DNA of 64,000 nucleotides from Ramlibacter sp. GTDB lineage: Bacteria; Pseudomonadota; Gammaproteobacteria; Burkholderiales; Burkholderiaceae_C. The stretch lies in assembly GCA_016713005.1 (NCBI GenBank), contig JADJPY010000004.1:62001-126000 (forward strand), written 5' to 3'. The position numbers were made by a program, and so were the translations under genes. This document shows, piece after piece, positions 7,968 to 15,420 of the stretch (its first letter is position 1; the number at the start of each line of letters is the position of its first letter). The notes below the pieces were generated by a model, which saw nothing but the letters and a program-made list of their open reading frames with translations, was not told where the DNA came from and did not search any database.

Positions 7968-9155
7968 TCAGACGCCCTTCACCGGGCGACGACCCAATCT
8001 CTGCGCCGCCAGCGCGACCGCGCCGGCCACCACACCCCAGAAGGCCGAGCCAATGCCGGCGATGGCCACGCCACTGAGTGTGACCAGAAAGGTGATGAGC
8101 GCGGCCTCGCGGTGCGATTCGTCCTGCAGGGCAGACGCCAGCCCGCCGCCGATGGTGCCCAGCAGGGCCAGCCCGGCGATGGCCACGACCAGCTCTTTGG
8201 GGAAAGCCGTCAGCAAGCCCGTGACCGCGCCACCAAACAGGCCGATCAGCACGTACAGCGCGCCACAGCACACGGCTGCGGTGTAGCGCCGCTGCGGGTC
8301 TTCGTGCGCCTCGCGGCCCATGCAGATGGCGGCGGTGATGGCGCTCAGGCACAGTGCGAATGCGCCAAAGGGGGCCAGCACCAGCATGGCCAGGCCCGTC
8401 ACCGTGATGAGGCGCGAGATCGGCATGGCGTAGCCCGCTGCGCGGATGACGGCCACCCCGGGCACGTTCTGCGAGGCCATGGTGACGACGAACAGCGGCA
8501 ACGCCAGGCTGGTGATGGCGGCAAAGCTGAACACGGGCGCGGTGAACACCGGCATTGCAAGGCCAAAAGTGACCGCAGCCCCCGCCAGTTCTCCGCGACC
8601 CGCTACAAAAATGATAGCAACCCCGAGTGTGACCACCACCGCATAGCGCGGCCACAGCCGGCGGGCCAGCAGGTAGCTGCCCAGCATCAGCAGGACCAGC
8701 GGCAGTGCGGTCTGGGCGGCCGCAAAGGCCTGCAGGCCAAAACGCGCCAGCACGCCCGCCAGCAGCGCCGAGGCAATGGCCATGGGGATGCGGTTCATGA
8801 GCTTTTCGAACCACCCGGTCACACCTGCCAGCGTGATCAGTGCGCCACAAACCAGGAAGGCCCCGACCGCCTCGGCCATGGAGAAGCCGCCCGCCAGCCC
8901 CGCCGTGGCCAGCACCGCTGCACCGGGCGTGGACCAGGCCACCATGACCGGCTGGCGCAGGATGAGCGAGGGCACCAGCGTGCACAGCCCCATGCCCAGA
9001 CCCAGCGCCCACATCCACGAGGTGATGAGCTCAGGGCTGGCGTTGAAGGCCTGCGCGGCCTGGAAGACGATGGCCACGGAGCTGGTAAAGCCCACCAGCA
9101 CGGCGACGAAGCCCGCAGTGGCCGCCGACAGGCTCAGGTCCTTGAGAAATCGCAT
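7968..9155 (-). CDS. benE: benzoate/H+ symporter BenE
   Basis: 395-residue, almost wholly hydrophobic inner-membrane protein with about 12 predicted segments, belonging to the BenE family of benzoate:proton symporters. Family features include MVAWSTPGAAVLAT near residue 75 and the TMASQNVPGVAVIRAAGY segment near residue 225, typical of the xanthine/uracil-permease-like fold. No ben/cat catabolic genes are nearby, so the substrate may be another aromatic acid. A full copy of the interspersed 55-bp element (8564-8618) lies in frame and encodes roughly residues 180-198, between two conserved stretches. Confidence 0.88.
   Translation of the reverse strand: MRFLKDLSLSAATAGFVAVLVGFTSSVAIVFQAAQAFNASPELITSWMWALGLGMGLCTLVPSLILRQPVMVAWSTPGAAVLATAGLAGGFSMAEAVGAFLVCGALITLAGVTGWFEKLMNRIPMAIASALLAGVLARFGLQAFAAAQTALPLVLLMLGSYLLARRLWPRYAVVVTLGVAIIFVAGRGELAGAAVTFGLAMPVFTAPVFSFAAITSLALPLFVVTMASQNVPGVAVIRAAGYAMPISRLITVTGLAMLVLAPFGAFALCLSAITAAICMGREAHEDPQRRYTAAVCCGALYVLIGLFGGAVTGLLTAFPKELVVAIAGLALLGTIGGGLASALQDESHREAALITFLVTLSGVAIAGIGSAFWGVVAGAVALAAQRLGRRPVKGV
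8564..8618 (+). repeat. 55-bp interspersed element, copy 2 (inside benE)
   Basis: The 17-nt core GCTACAAAAATGATAGC (8602-8618) sits exactly 15 nt after a module ending AGCCCCCGCC, matching the spacing of intergenic copies. It is read through on the minus strand as part of BenE without disturbing the frame. The 5' module is the most diverged of the set. Confidence 0.55.
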
Positions 9156-9198
9156 GCGCCGATTGTCGCCACGAACGGGCTGCGCCGCCTGAGGGCGG

Positions 9199-11067
9199 TC
9201 AGATCTCGATTTTTGAGCCCAGCTCCACCACCGAGTTGTTGGGCAGGTTCAGGAAATCCGCTGCGCCGCTGGCGTTGTGGTGCATTTGGGCGAACAGCTT
9301 CTCGCGCCATGGCGCCATGCCACCGCCGATGGTGGGGATGACAGTGTCGCGCGAGAGGAAGTAACTTGTTGTCATGGCCTCGAGTTCGCAGCCGCGTCCC
9401 CGGATCTGCTCCAGCGCTCGGGGCAGGTCCGGGTCATTCTTGAAGCCGTAGTGCACCACCACCTGCCAGCAATGGTGCCCCAGGGACTCGATGGCCAGGC
9501 GCTTGTCCAGGCCGATCCACGGCACTTCGTGGTTGCGCACCGTGACAAACAGGTTCTGCTCATGCAGCACCTTGTTGTGCTTGAGGTTGTGCAGCAGCGC
9601 GTTGGGGACGGTGCCGGGCTCGGCGGTGAGGAAGACCGCGGTGCCCTCGACGCGCGCAGGGGGGCTGACAAACACCGCCTCGAGGAAGCCCTTGAGGTCG
9701 ATGGCGTCGGCCCGCAGTGCGTCGTTGAGGAGCGCCCGCCCCTGCTTCCAGGTCATCATCAGCGTGAAGATGGCGCCACCGATCACCAGCGGGAACCAGC
9801 CCCCCTGGAACAGCTTGAGCATGTTGGAGCTGAAGAATGCCAGGTCCACGATGAAGAACCAGCCCGTGGCCGCCAGGCACAGGGCCAGCGGGTAATTCCA
9901 GCCGTAGCGGATGACAAAGAAAGTCAGGATGGTGGTGATCAGCATGTCCAGCGTCACGGCGATGCCATAGGCCGCCGCGAGGTTGCTGGACGAACGGAAC
10001 ATCACCACCGCCAGCACGATCGCCACGAACAGGCCCCAGTTGACGAACGGGATGTAGATCTGGCCGGTGTCGCGCACGCTGGTGTGCTGGATGTTCAGGC
10101 GCGGCAGGTAGCCCAGCTGGATCACCTGCTTGGTGACGCTGAACGCGCCGGTGATCAGGGCCTGAGAGGCGATCACGGTGGCGGCCGTGGCCAGCACCAC
10201 CAGCGGCACCAGGGCCCAGTCCGGCGCCATCATGTAAAACGGGTTCTTGACCGCCTCGGGGTTGGCCAGCAGGAGCGCCCCCTGACCGAAGTAATTGAGT
10301 GTCAGCGCCGGCATGACCACGCTGAACCAGGCCAGCCGGATCGGGCGCTTGCCGAAGTGGCCCAGGTCGGCGTACAGCGCCTCTGCGCCGGTGACGCACA
10401 GGACCACCGCCCCGAGAATGATGAAGGTGGTGCCGGGGTTGCGGAACATGAAGCCCAGCGCGTAGTGCGGGCTGAGCGCCGCCAGGATTTCCGGGTGATG
10501 GACGATCTGCGAAACACCCAGCACCGCGATGGCGGCGAACCACACGAGGGTGATCGGCCCGAAGAACTTGCCGATGCCGCCGGTGCCGCGCTTTTGAACC
10601 GCGAACAGGCCAAACAGCACCACCAGCGTGAGGGGGATCACGAACTTCTTGAACGCCGGAGACACCACCTCCAGGCCCTCCACCGCCGACAGCACCGAAA
10701 TGGCCGGGGTGATGACGCCATCGCCGTAGAACAGCGAGGTGCCGAAGATGCCCACCGCCAGCAGCCACTTGCGCAGCTCGGGCTTGTCCTTCACCGCCTG
10801 CGAGGCCAGTGCCAGCATGGCGATGAGGCCGCCTTCCCCATGGTTGTCGGCGCGCAGCACCAGCACCACATACTTGATCGAGACGATGACGGTCAGCGTC
10901 CAGAAGAAGATGGACAGGATGCCGTAGACGTTGTCGGCGGTGAAGGGCACATGGCCCGAGCCGAACACTTCCTTGATGGCGTACAGGACGCTGGTCCCGA
11001 TATCGCCGTACACGACACCGACGGCGCCGACGGTGAGCGCGGCTAGAGAAGTCTTGGATGCGGACAC
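9199..11067 (-). CDS. kup: low-affinity potassium transporter Kup
   Basis: 622-residue K+/H+ symporter of the Kup/HAK/KT family, the standard length. The N-terminal signature GVVYGDIGTSVLYAIKE lies at residues 18-34, followed by 12 predicted membrane segments and a soluble C-terminal domain from about residue 455. The GDGVITPAISVLSA motif, near residue 115, is diagnostic. It imports potassium across the inner membrane, chiefly at acid pH or under osmotic stress. The start appears to be GTG, with no strong ribosome site in front. It lies 156 nt downstream of gshA on the same strand, as in other Burkholderiales. Confidence 0.95.
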   Translation of the reverse strand: MSASKTSLAALTVGAVGVVYGDIGTSVLYAIKEVFGSGHVPFTADNVYGILSIFFWTLTVIVSIKYVVLVLRADNHGEGGLIAMLALASQAVKDKPELRKWLLAVGIFGTSLFYGDGVITPAISVLSAVEGLEVVSPAFKKFVIPLTLVVLFGLFAVQKRGTGGIGKFFGPITLVWFAAIAVLGVSQIVHHPEILAALSPHYALGFMFRNPGTTFIILGAVVLCVTGAEALYADLGHFGKRPIRLAWFSVVMPALTLNYFGQGALLLANPEAVKNPFYMMAPDWALVPLVVLATAATVIASQALITGAFSVTKQVIQLGYLPRLNIQHTSVRDTGQIYIPFVNWGLFVAIVLAVVMFRSSSNLAAAYGIAVTLDMLITTILTFFVIRYGWNYPLALCLAATGWFFIVDLAFFSSNMLKLFQGGWFPLVIGGAIFTLMMTWKQGRALLNDALRADAIDLKGFLEAVFVSPPARVEGTAVFLTAEPGTVPNALLHNLKHNKVLHEQNLFVTVRNHEVPWIGLDKRLAIESLGHHCWQVVVHYGFKNDPDLPRALEQIRGRGCELEAMTTSYFLSRDTVIPTIGGGMAPWREKLFAQMHHNASGAADFLNLPNNSVVELGSKIEI

Positions 11068-11223
11068 AAATCAACCCCGTTCATGCCAGCGCCAGCGCCA
11101 GCCGGGGTTCGGTTGACTGGGAAAAGCGATTGTGCGCCCGTCGGGCCCGCCTGACCAATGGACTGACGTCCCTGAAACGGTCGGAAGCCGCGGCATTGTT
11201 GCAACGCAGCAACTCTGCGCAGT

Positions 11224-12531
11224 TCAGTCGTAGATCTCGGCGTTGGGGTTGGTGGCTTCCAGCTCGTAGCTGGCGGCCAGCATGGCCAGTCGCGCAATAA
11301 CCCCATACATGTAGAAGCGGTTGGGCGCACTCGCGCCGGGCTTGACGCCGGGCTGAGGTAAGTGCGTACTCTCGACAAAAGCCAGCGGGACGAAGCTGGC
11401 GCCCGGCGCGTTCAGGTTCTCGTCCACGCCGCGCTCCGCATGGATACGGTAGAAGCCGCCCACCACATAGCGGTCCATCATGTAGACCACCGGTTCGGCC
11501 ACGGCGTCGTTCATGCGCTCGTTGGTCAGCACGCCCTCCTGGATGATGACCTGGCTGACTTCCTGGCCATCCTTGATGACGGCCATCTTGTTTTTGGTCT
11601 TGCGGTTCAAGGCGTCCAGGTCCTTGACGTCGCGCACCGTCATGATGCCCATGCCGTAGGTGCCGTTGTCGGCCTTGACCACCACGAACGGCTTCTCGTT
11701 GATGCCGTATTCCTTGTACTTCTTGCGGATCCGGGTCAGCAGCGCGTCCACGTTGGTGGTGAGGCACTCCATGCCCGAGCCCTCGGCAAAGTTGACTTCA
11801 CCGCACTGGTTGAACATCGGGTTGATCAGCCAGGGGTCGATGCCCAGCAGCTTGCCAAAGCGCTTGGACACCTCTTCATAGCTCCTGAAGTGGTTGCTCT
11901 TGCGGCGCACGCTCCAGCCCGCGTGCAGCGGCGGCAGGAGGTACTGCTCGTGGATGTCTTCCAGGATGCCGGGGATGCCGGCCGACAGGTCGTTGTTCAG
12001 CAGGATGGTGCAGGGGTCGAAATCTTTCAGGCCCAGGCGACCCCGGCCGCCGCCCTTCTTGCGGATCACGGGCTCCAGGGTGACGGAGCCGCCGCCCGGC
12101 AGTTCAATGGTGGTGGGCGCCTTGATCTCCGGGCTGATCGAGCCCAGCCGCACATTGAGCCCCGCCTGATGGAAGATGCGCGCCAGCTGCGCCAGGTTGC
12201 TCAGATAGAAGGTGTTGCGGGTGTGGTTCTCGGGGATCAGCAGCAGGTTCTTGGCCTCGGGGCAGATCTTCTCGATGGCCGCCATGGCCGCCTGCACCGC
12301 CAGCGGCAGCATCTCGGGCGTGAGGTTGTTCCAGCCGCCCGGAAACAGGTTGGTGTCCACCGGCGCCAGCTTGAAACCGGCGTTGCGGATGTCCACCGAG
12401 CTGTAGAACGGTGGGGTGTGCTCCATCCATTCGAGCCGGAACCAGCGCTCGATGGCGGGCAGCGAGTCCAGCACCCGCTGCTCGAGTTCGTTGATGGGGC
12501 CAGTCAGGGCAGTGATGAGATGGGGAACCAT
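11224..12531 (-). CDS. gshA: glutamate-cysteine ligase (proteobacterial ferroox type)
   Basis: 435-residue enzyme making gamma-glutamylcysteine, the first and rate-limiting step of glutathione synthesis. It belongs to the GshA type found in beta- and acidophilic proteobacteria rather than the Escherichia coli type. Recognisable segments are the start MVPHLITALTGP, LFPGGWNNLTPEM near residue 62, an ATP-grasp-like KADNGTYGMGIMTV near residue 290 and the C-terminal ATNPNAEIYD. It starts 9 nt after proA ends, so it is the last gene of the leuS-lptE-holA-proA-gshA run. Together with gshB it gives a complete glutathione pathway in the window. Confidence 0.93.
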   Translation of the reverse strand: MVPHLITALTGPINELEQRVLDSLPAIERWFRLEWMEHTPPFYSSVDIRNAGFKLAPVDTNLFPGGWNNLTPEMLPLAVQAAMAAIEKICPEAKNLLLIPENHTRNTFYLSNLAQLARIFHQAGLNVRLGSISPEIKAPTTIELPGGGSVTLEPVIRKKGGGRGRLGLKDFDPCTILLNNDLSAGIPGILEDIHEQYLLPPLHAGWSVRRKSNHFRSYEEVSKRFGKLLGIDPWLINPMFNQCGEVNFAEGSGMECLTTNVDALLTRIRKKYKEYGINEKPFVVVKADNGTYGMGIMTVRDVKDLDALNRKTKNKMAVIKDGQEVSQVIIQEGVLTNERMNDAVAEPVVYMMDRYVVGGFYRIHAERGVDENLNAPGASFVPLAFVESTHLPQPGVKPGASAPNRFYMYGVIARLAMLAASYELEATNPNAEIYD

Positions 12532-12540
12532 GCTGGCCAG

Positions 12541-13821
12541 TTATGTCCTCACCTCACCTTGGCCCAGAACGACGTATTTCAAGGAGGTGAGGCCTTCAAT
12601 ACCGACCGGGCCGCGGGCATGGAACTTGTCGGTGCTGATGCCGATTTCGGCGCCAAGACCGTACTCGAAACCGTCCGCGAAGCGGGTACTCGCATTCACC
12701 ATCACGCTGGCCGAATCGACCTCGCGCAGGAAACGCTGGGCGTGCACATGGTCGGTGGTGATGATGGCGTCGGTGTGGTGCGACGAATAGCGGTTGATGT
12801 GGGCGATGGCTTCATCCACATCGGCGACCACCTTGACGCTGATGATGGGCGCGAGGTACTCCTCGGACCAGTCCTGCTCGGTGGCCGGCTTCAGGCTGGC
12901 TGCAGCCACGCTGGCCAGGATGGACAGTGCCTCTTCGTCACAGCGCATTTCGACGCCCTTGGCCGCGTAGACCGCACCAATCCTTGGCAGGAACGCACCG
13001 GCCACGCCGCGCGCGACCAGCAGGCCCTCTGAGGCGTTGCAGGGGCTGTATTTCTGTGTCTTGGCGTTGTCGGCGACCCGCACCGCCATGTCGATGTCGC
13101 AGGGGTCGTCCACGTACACATGGCAGTTGCCGTCCAGATGCTTGATCACCGGAACTTTGGCTTCGCGGCTGATGCGCTCGATCAGGCCCTTGCCCCCGCG
13201 CGGGATGACCACGTCCACATACTGGGGCATGGTGATGAGCTGCCCCACGGCCTCGCGGTCGGTGGTCTGGACCAGTTGCACCGCGTCGGCCGGCAGGCCG
13301 CTTTGCACCAGAGCCTGCTGCACCAGCCGCGCCAGCGCCTTGTTGGAATCAATCGCCTCCGAGCCGCCACGCAGGATGCAGGCGTTGCCGCTCTTGATGC
13401 TCAGGCTGGCGGCCTCGATGGTGACGTTGGGCCGGCTCTCGAAGATCATGCCGAATACGCCGATGGGCACGCGCATCTGGCCCACGCGGATGCCGCTGGG
13501 CTGCTGCTTCATGCCAATGATCTCGCCGATCACATCGGCCATGGCGGCCAGCTGCTCACAGCCTTGCGCCACCGTCTCGATCACCTTTGGCGTCAGCCTG
13601 AGGCGATCCACCATGGGCGCATCCAGTCCGTTGGCGACCGCGCGCGCAAGATCCTTGGCGTTTTCGGCCTGCAGGGCTTGCGCATTGGTCCTGAGCAATG
13701 TGGCCAGGGCGCGAAGCGCTTCGTTTTTTGTAGCAGCCGAGGCAGACGCCATGAGGGCTGCAGCCTGTTTTGCCTGCAAACCCAGGGTCTGGATGTATTC
13801 CGGCAGGTTCAGCGCGTTCAT
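12541..13821 (-). CDS. proA: gamma-glutamyl phosphate reductase
   Basis: 426-residue aldehyde-dehydrogenase-fold enzyme reducing gamma-glutamyl phosphate to glutamate semialdehyde with NADPH, the second step of proline synthesis. The catalytic cysteine is in KYSPCNASE near residue 260. Other family motifs are PIGVFGMIFESRPNVT near 122 and VNASTRFADGFEYGLGAEIG near 375. The gene overlaps holA by 4 nt (ATGA). proB is not in the window. Near the N-terminus, codons for about residues 17-35 coincide with a diverged reverse-orientation copy of the interspersed element, in a region of the family that tolerates variation. Confidence 0.95.
   Translation of the reverse strand: MNALNLPEYIQTLGLQAKQAAALMASASAATKNEALRALATLLRTNAQALQAENAKDLARAVANGLDAPMVDRLRLTPKVIETVAQGCEQLAAMADVIGEIIGMKQQPSGIRVGQMRVPIGVFGMIFESRPNVTIEAASLSIKSGNACILRGGSEAIDSNKALARLVQQALVQSGLPADAVQLVQTTDREAVGQLITMPQYVDVVIPRGGKGLIERISREAKVPVIKHLDGNCHVYVDDPCDIDMAVRVADNAKTQKYSPCNASEGLLVARGVAGAFLPRIGAVYAAKGVEMRCDEEALSILASVAAASLKPATEQDWSEEYLAPIISVKVVADVDEAIAHINRYSSHHTDAIITTDHVHAQRFLREVDSASVMVNASTRFADGFEYGLGAEIGISTDKFHARGPVGIEGLTSLKYVVLGQGEVRT
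13718..13772 (-). repeat. 55-bp interspersed element, copy 3 (inside proA, diverged)
   Basis: On the minus strand the core GCTACAAAAAACGAAGC (13718-13734) follows a 15-nt spacer and a 23-nt module beginning GGCAAAACAGGCTGCAGCCC. The geometry is identical to the other copies, but the right arm of the palindrome is degraded (GAAGC for TAGC). It contributes N-terminal ProA codons. Confidence 0.4.
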
Positions 13822-14903
13822 GCCGTCATTCTAGGGCGGGGCGCGCTTTCCTGCCGCACCACGCATTCGCGGCAGAGCATGAAGGCCAGCCGGTGCAGCG
13901 CCTGCCAGCCGTCGGCGGGCCAGTCCGCCACCTTGACGCCCTTGACAATGCCGTCCACCGCATGGGTGGCGTGCAACAGGTTGTCCAGCACCATGGGGGT
14001 GAGGCGCGGCAGCACCCGCTCGAACAGCCGTTCGCGCACGCCCCAGATGCGCTGCTCGCGCAGGGCCACCGGCAGCGGCCGGCCTCCCGCCACCGCCTGC
14101 TTGACCCGCTGCAGCGCCCGGATGTCCTCGCTCAGGGTGTGCAGCACCAGCACCGCGGCCTCGCCTTCGGCCTGCAGGCCGTCCAGCATGCGTTGCATGC
14201 GGGCCACCTGGCCGGCCAGCACCGCCTCGGACAGCTTGAATACGTCGTAGCGCGCGACGTTCAGCACCGCGCTCTCGACCTGGTCAAAGCCCAGCTCACC
14301 GGGCGGGAACAGCAGCGCCAGCTTCTGGATCTCCTGGTGCGCGGCCAGCAGGTTGCCCTCAACCCGGTCGGCAAAAAACTGCAGCGTGCGCTGCCCCTCG
14401 TCGCCGGCCGCCACGCGCTGGTCCTGGCGCGCCAGGCGCTGCGCAATCCACTGGGGCAGCGCAGCGCGCTCCACCGGGTCGACCTTCACGGTGACGCCAA
14501 AACTGTCCAGCGCGGCAAACCAGGCGGCGGACTGGGTCGCCTTGTCCAGCCGCGGCAACAGCACCAGCGTGAGCGTGCTGTCGTTGCCCTGGGCGGCCTC
14601 GGCCATGCGCTGCAGCGCGACGCTGCCGTCCTTGCCAGGCTTGCCCGAGGGCACGCGGACTTCCACGATCTGGCGCTCGGCAAACAGGCTCAGCGAGCCA
14701 CCCGCGGCCAGCACCTCGCTCCAGTCGAAATTGGCACCCGACGCCGTGTGCACGGTGCGCTCGGTGTAGCCCTGGGCGCGCGCCGCGGCACGGATGGCGT
14801 CGGCAGCCTCCTGCACCAACAGCGCGTCGTCACCGTGCAGGGCATACAGGGACTTGAGCCCGCGCTGCAGGTGCTGGGCGATCTGTGCGGCGCCGACCTG
14901 CAT
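13818..14903 (-). CDS. holA: DNA polymerase III delta subunit
   Basis: 361-residue delta subunit of the clamp-loader complex, which opens the beta sliding clamp during replication. The N-terminal half has the expected LYALHGDDALLVQEAADAIR segment (where the clamp contacts the protein), followed by the AAA+-like domains without a functional P-loop, as normal for delta. The length fits the betaproteobacterial family. It follows lptE by 12 nt and overlaps proA by 4 nt, in the conserved order leuS-lptE-holA-proA. Confidence 0.92.
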   Translation of the reverse strand: MQVGAAQIAQHLQRGLKSLYALHGDDALLVQEAADAIRAAARAQGYTERTVHTASGANFDWSEVLAAGGSLSLFAERQIVEVRVPSGKPGKDGSVALQRMAEAAQGNDSTLTLVLLPRLDKATQSAAWFAALDSFGVTVKVDPVERAALPQWIAQRLARQDQRVAAGDEGQRTLQFFADRVEGNLLAAHQEIQKLALLFPPGELGFDQVESAVLNVARYDVFKLSEAVLAGQVARMQRMLDGLQAEGEAAVLVLHTLSEDIRALQRVKQAVAGGRPLPVALREQRIWGVRERLFERVLPRLTPMVLDNLLHATHAVDGIVKGVKVADWPADGWQALHRLAFMLCRECVVRQESAPRPRMTA

Positions 14904-14915
14904 GCCCTGGTGCCC

Positions 14916-15413
14916 TCAGCCCAGCCGCACGGCCGCCAGCCGCCTGAGCACCTGCTGCACGATGTCGGACTGCATGTCGCGGTACAGCAGGTCTTCTTCC
15001 TGCTCGCGGGCGAGCACCGCGGTTTCGTTGAAGCTCAGGTCGCGCTGCAGCAGCAGTTCGGTCTCGTCAATCAGCTCGCGCCCCTGGGGCGTGCGCAGCC
15101 GGAACCTGAAGCGGACCCGCAACTGGAACTCGCGCACCTGGCCAACGGCGCCCACGCCCACCACCACCTTCTCGCGCTGGTCGGTCAGCACGTCCATGAT
15201 CACCTGCGCCTGGGACAGCTCGCGGGGGTTGTCGATCAGGCGCGTGTTGCCGCTGGACGCCAGCGCGCGGCGCAGTTCCGCACCCAAGGGCGACGTCGGC
15301 TTGAAGCCGGCGTACATCGTGCGAAAGGCCAGTTCGGGCTGTTGGCGCAGCTGGAAGCCGCAGGCGGCCAGCGCCAGTGCGGCGGGCATCAGGACAAGGG
15401 TTCGACGCTGCAT
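14916..15413 (-). CDS. lptE: LPS-assembly lipoprotein LptE
   Basis: 165-residue lipoprotein with signal MQRRTLVLMPAALALAAC, Cys18 being the lipidation site. It corresponds to LptE (RlpB), which plugs the LptD barrel at the outer membrane and guides lipopolysaccharide to the surface. CGFQLR immediately after the lipobox is typical of the family. The reading frame is open much further upstream, but that part overlaps leuS and is a shadow; the ATG at 15413 lies 7 nt after the leuS stop. The position between leuS and holA is conserved across proteobacteria and supports the call. Confidence 0.9.
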   Translation of the reverse strand: MQRRTLVLMPAALALAACGFQLRQQPELAFRTMYAGFKPTSPLGAELRRALASSGNTRLIDNPRELSQAQVIMDVLTDQREKVVVGVGAVGQVREFQLRVRFRFRLRTPQGRELIDETELLLQRDLSFNETAVLAREQEEDLLYRDMQSDIVQQVLRRLAAVRLG

Positions 15414-15420
15414 GGTGGCC

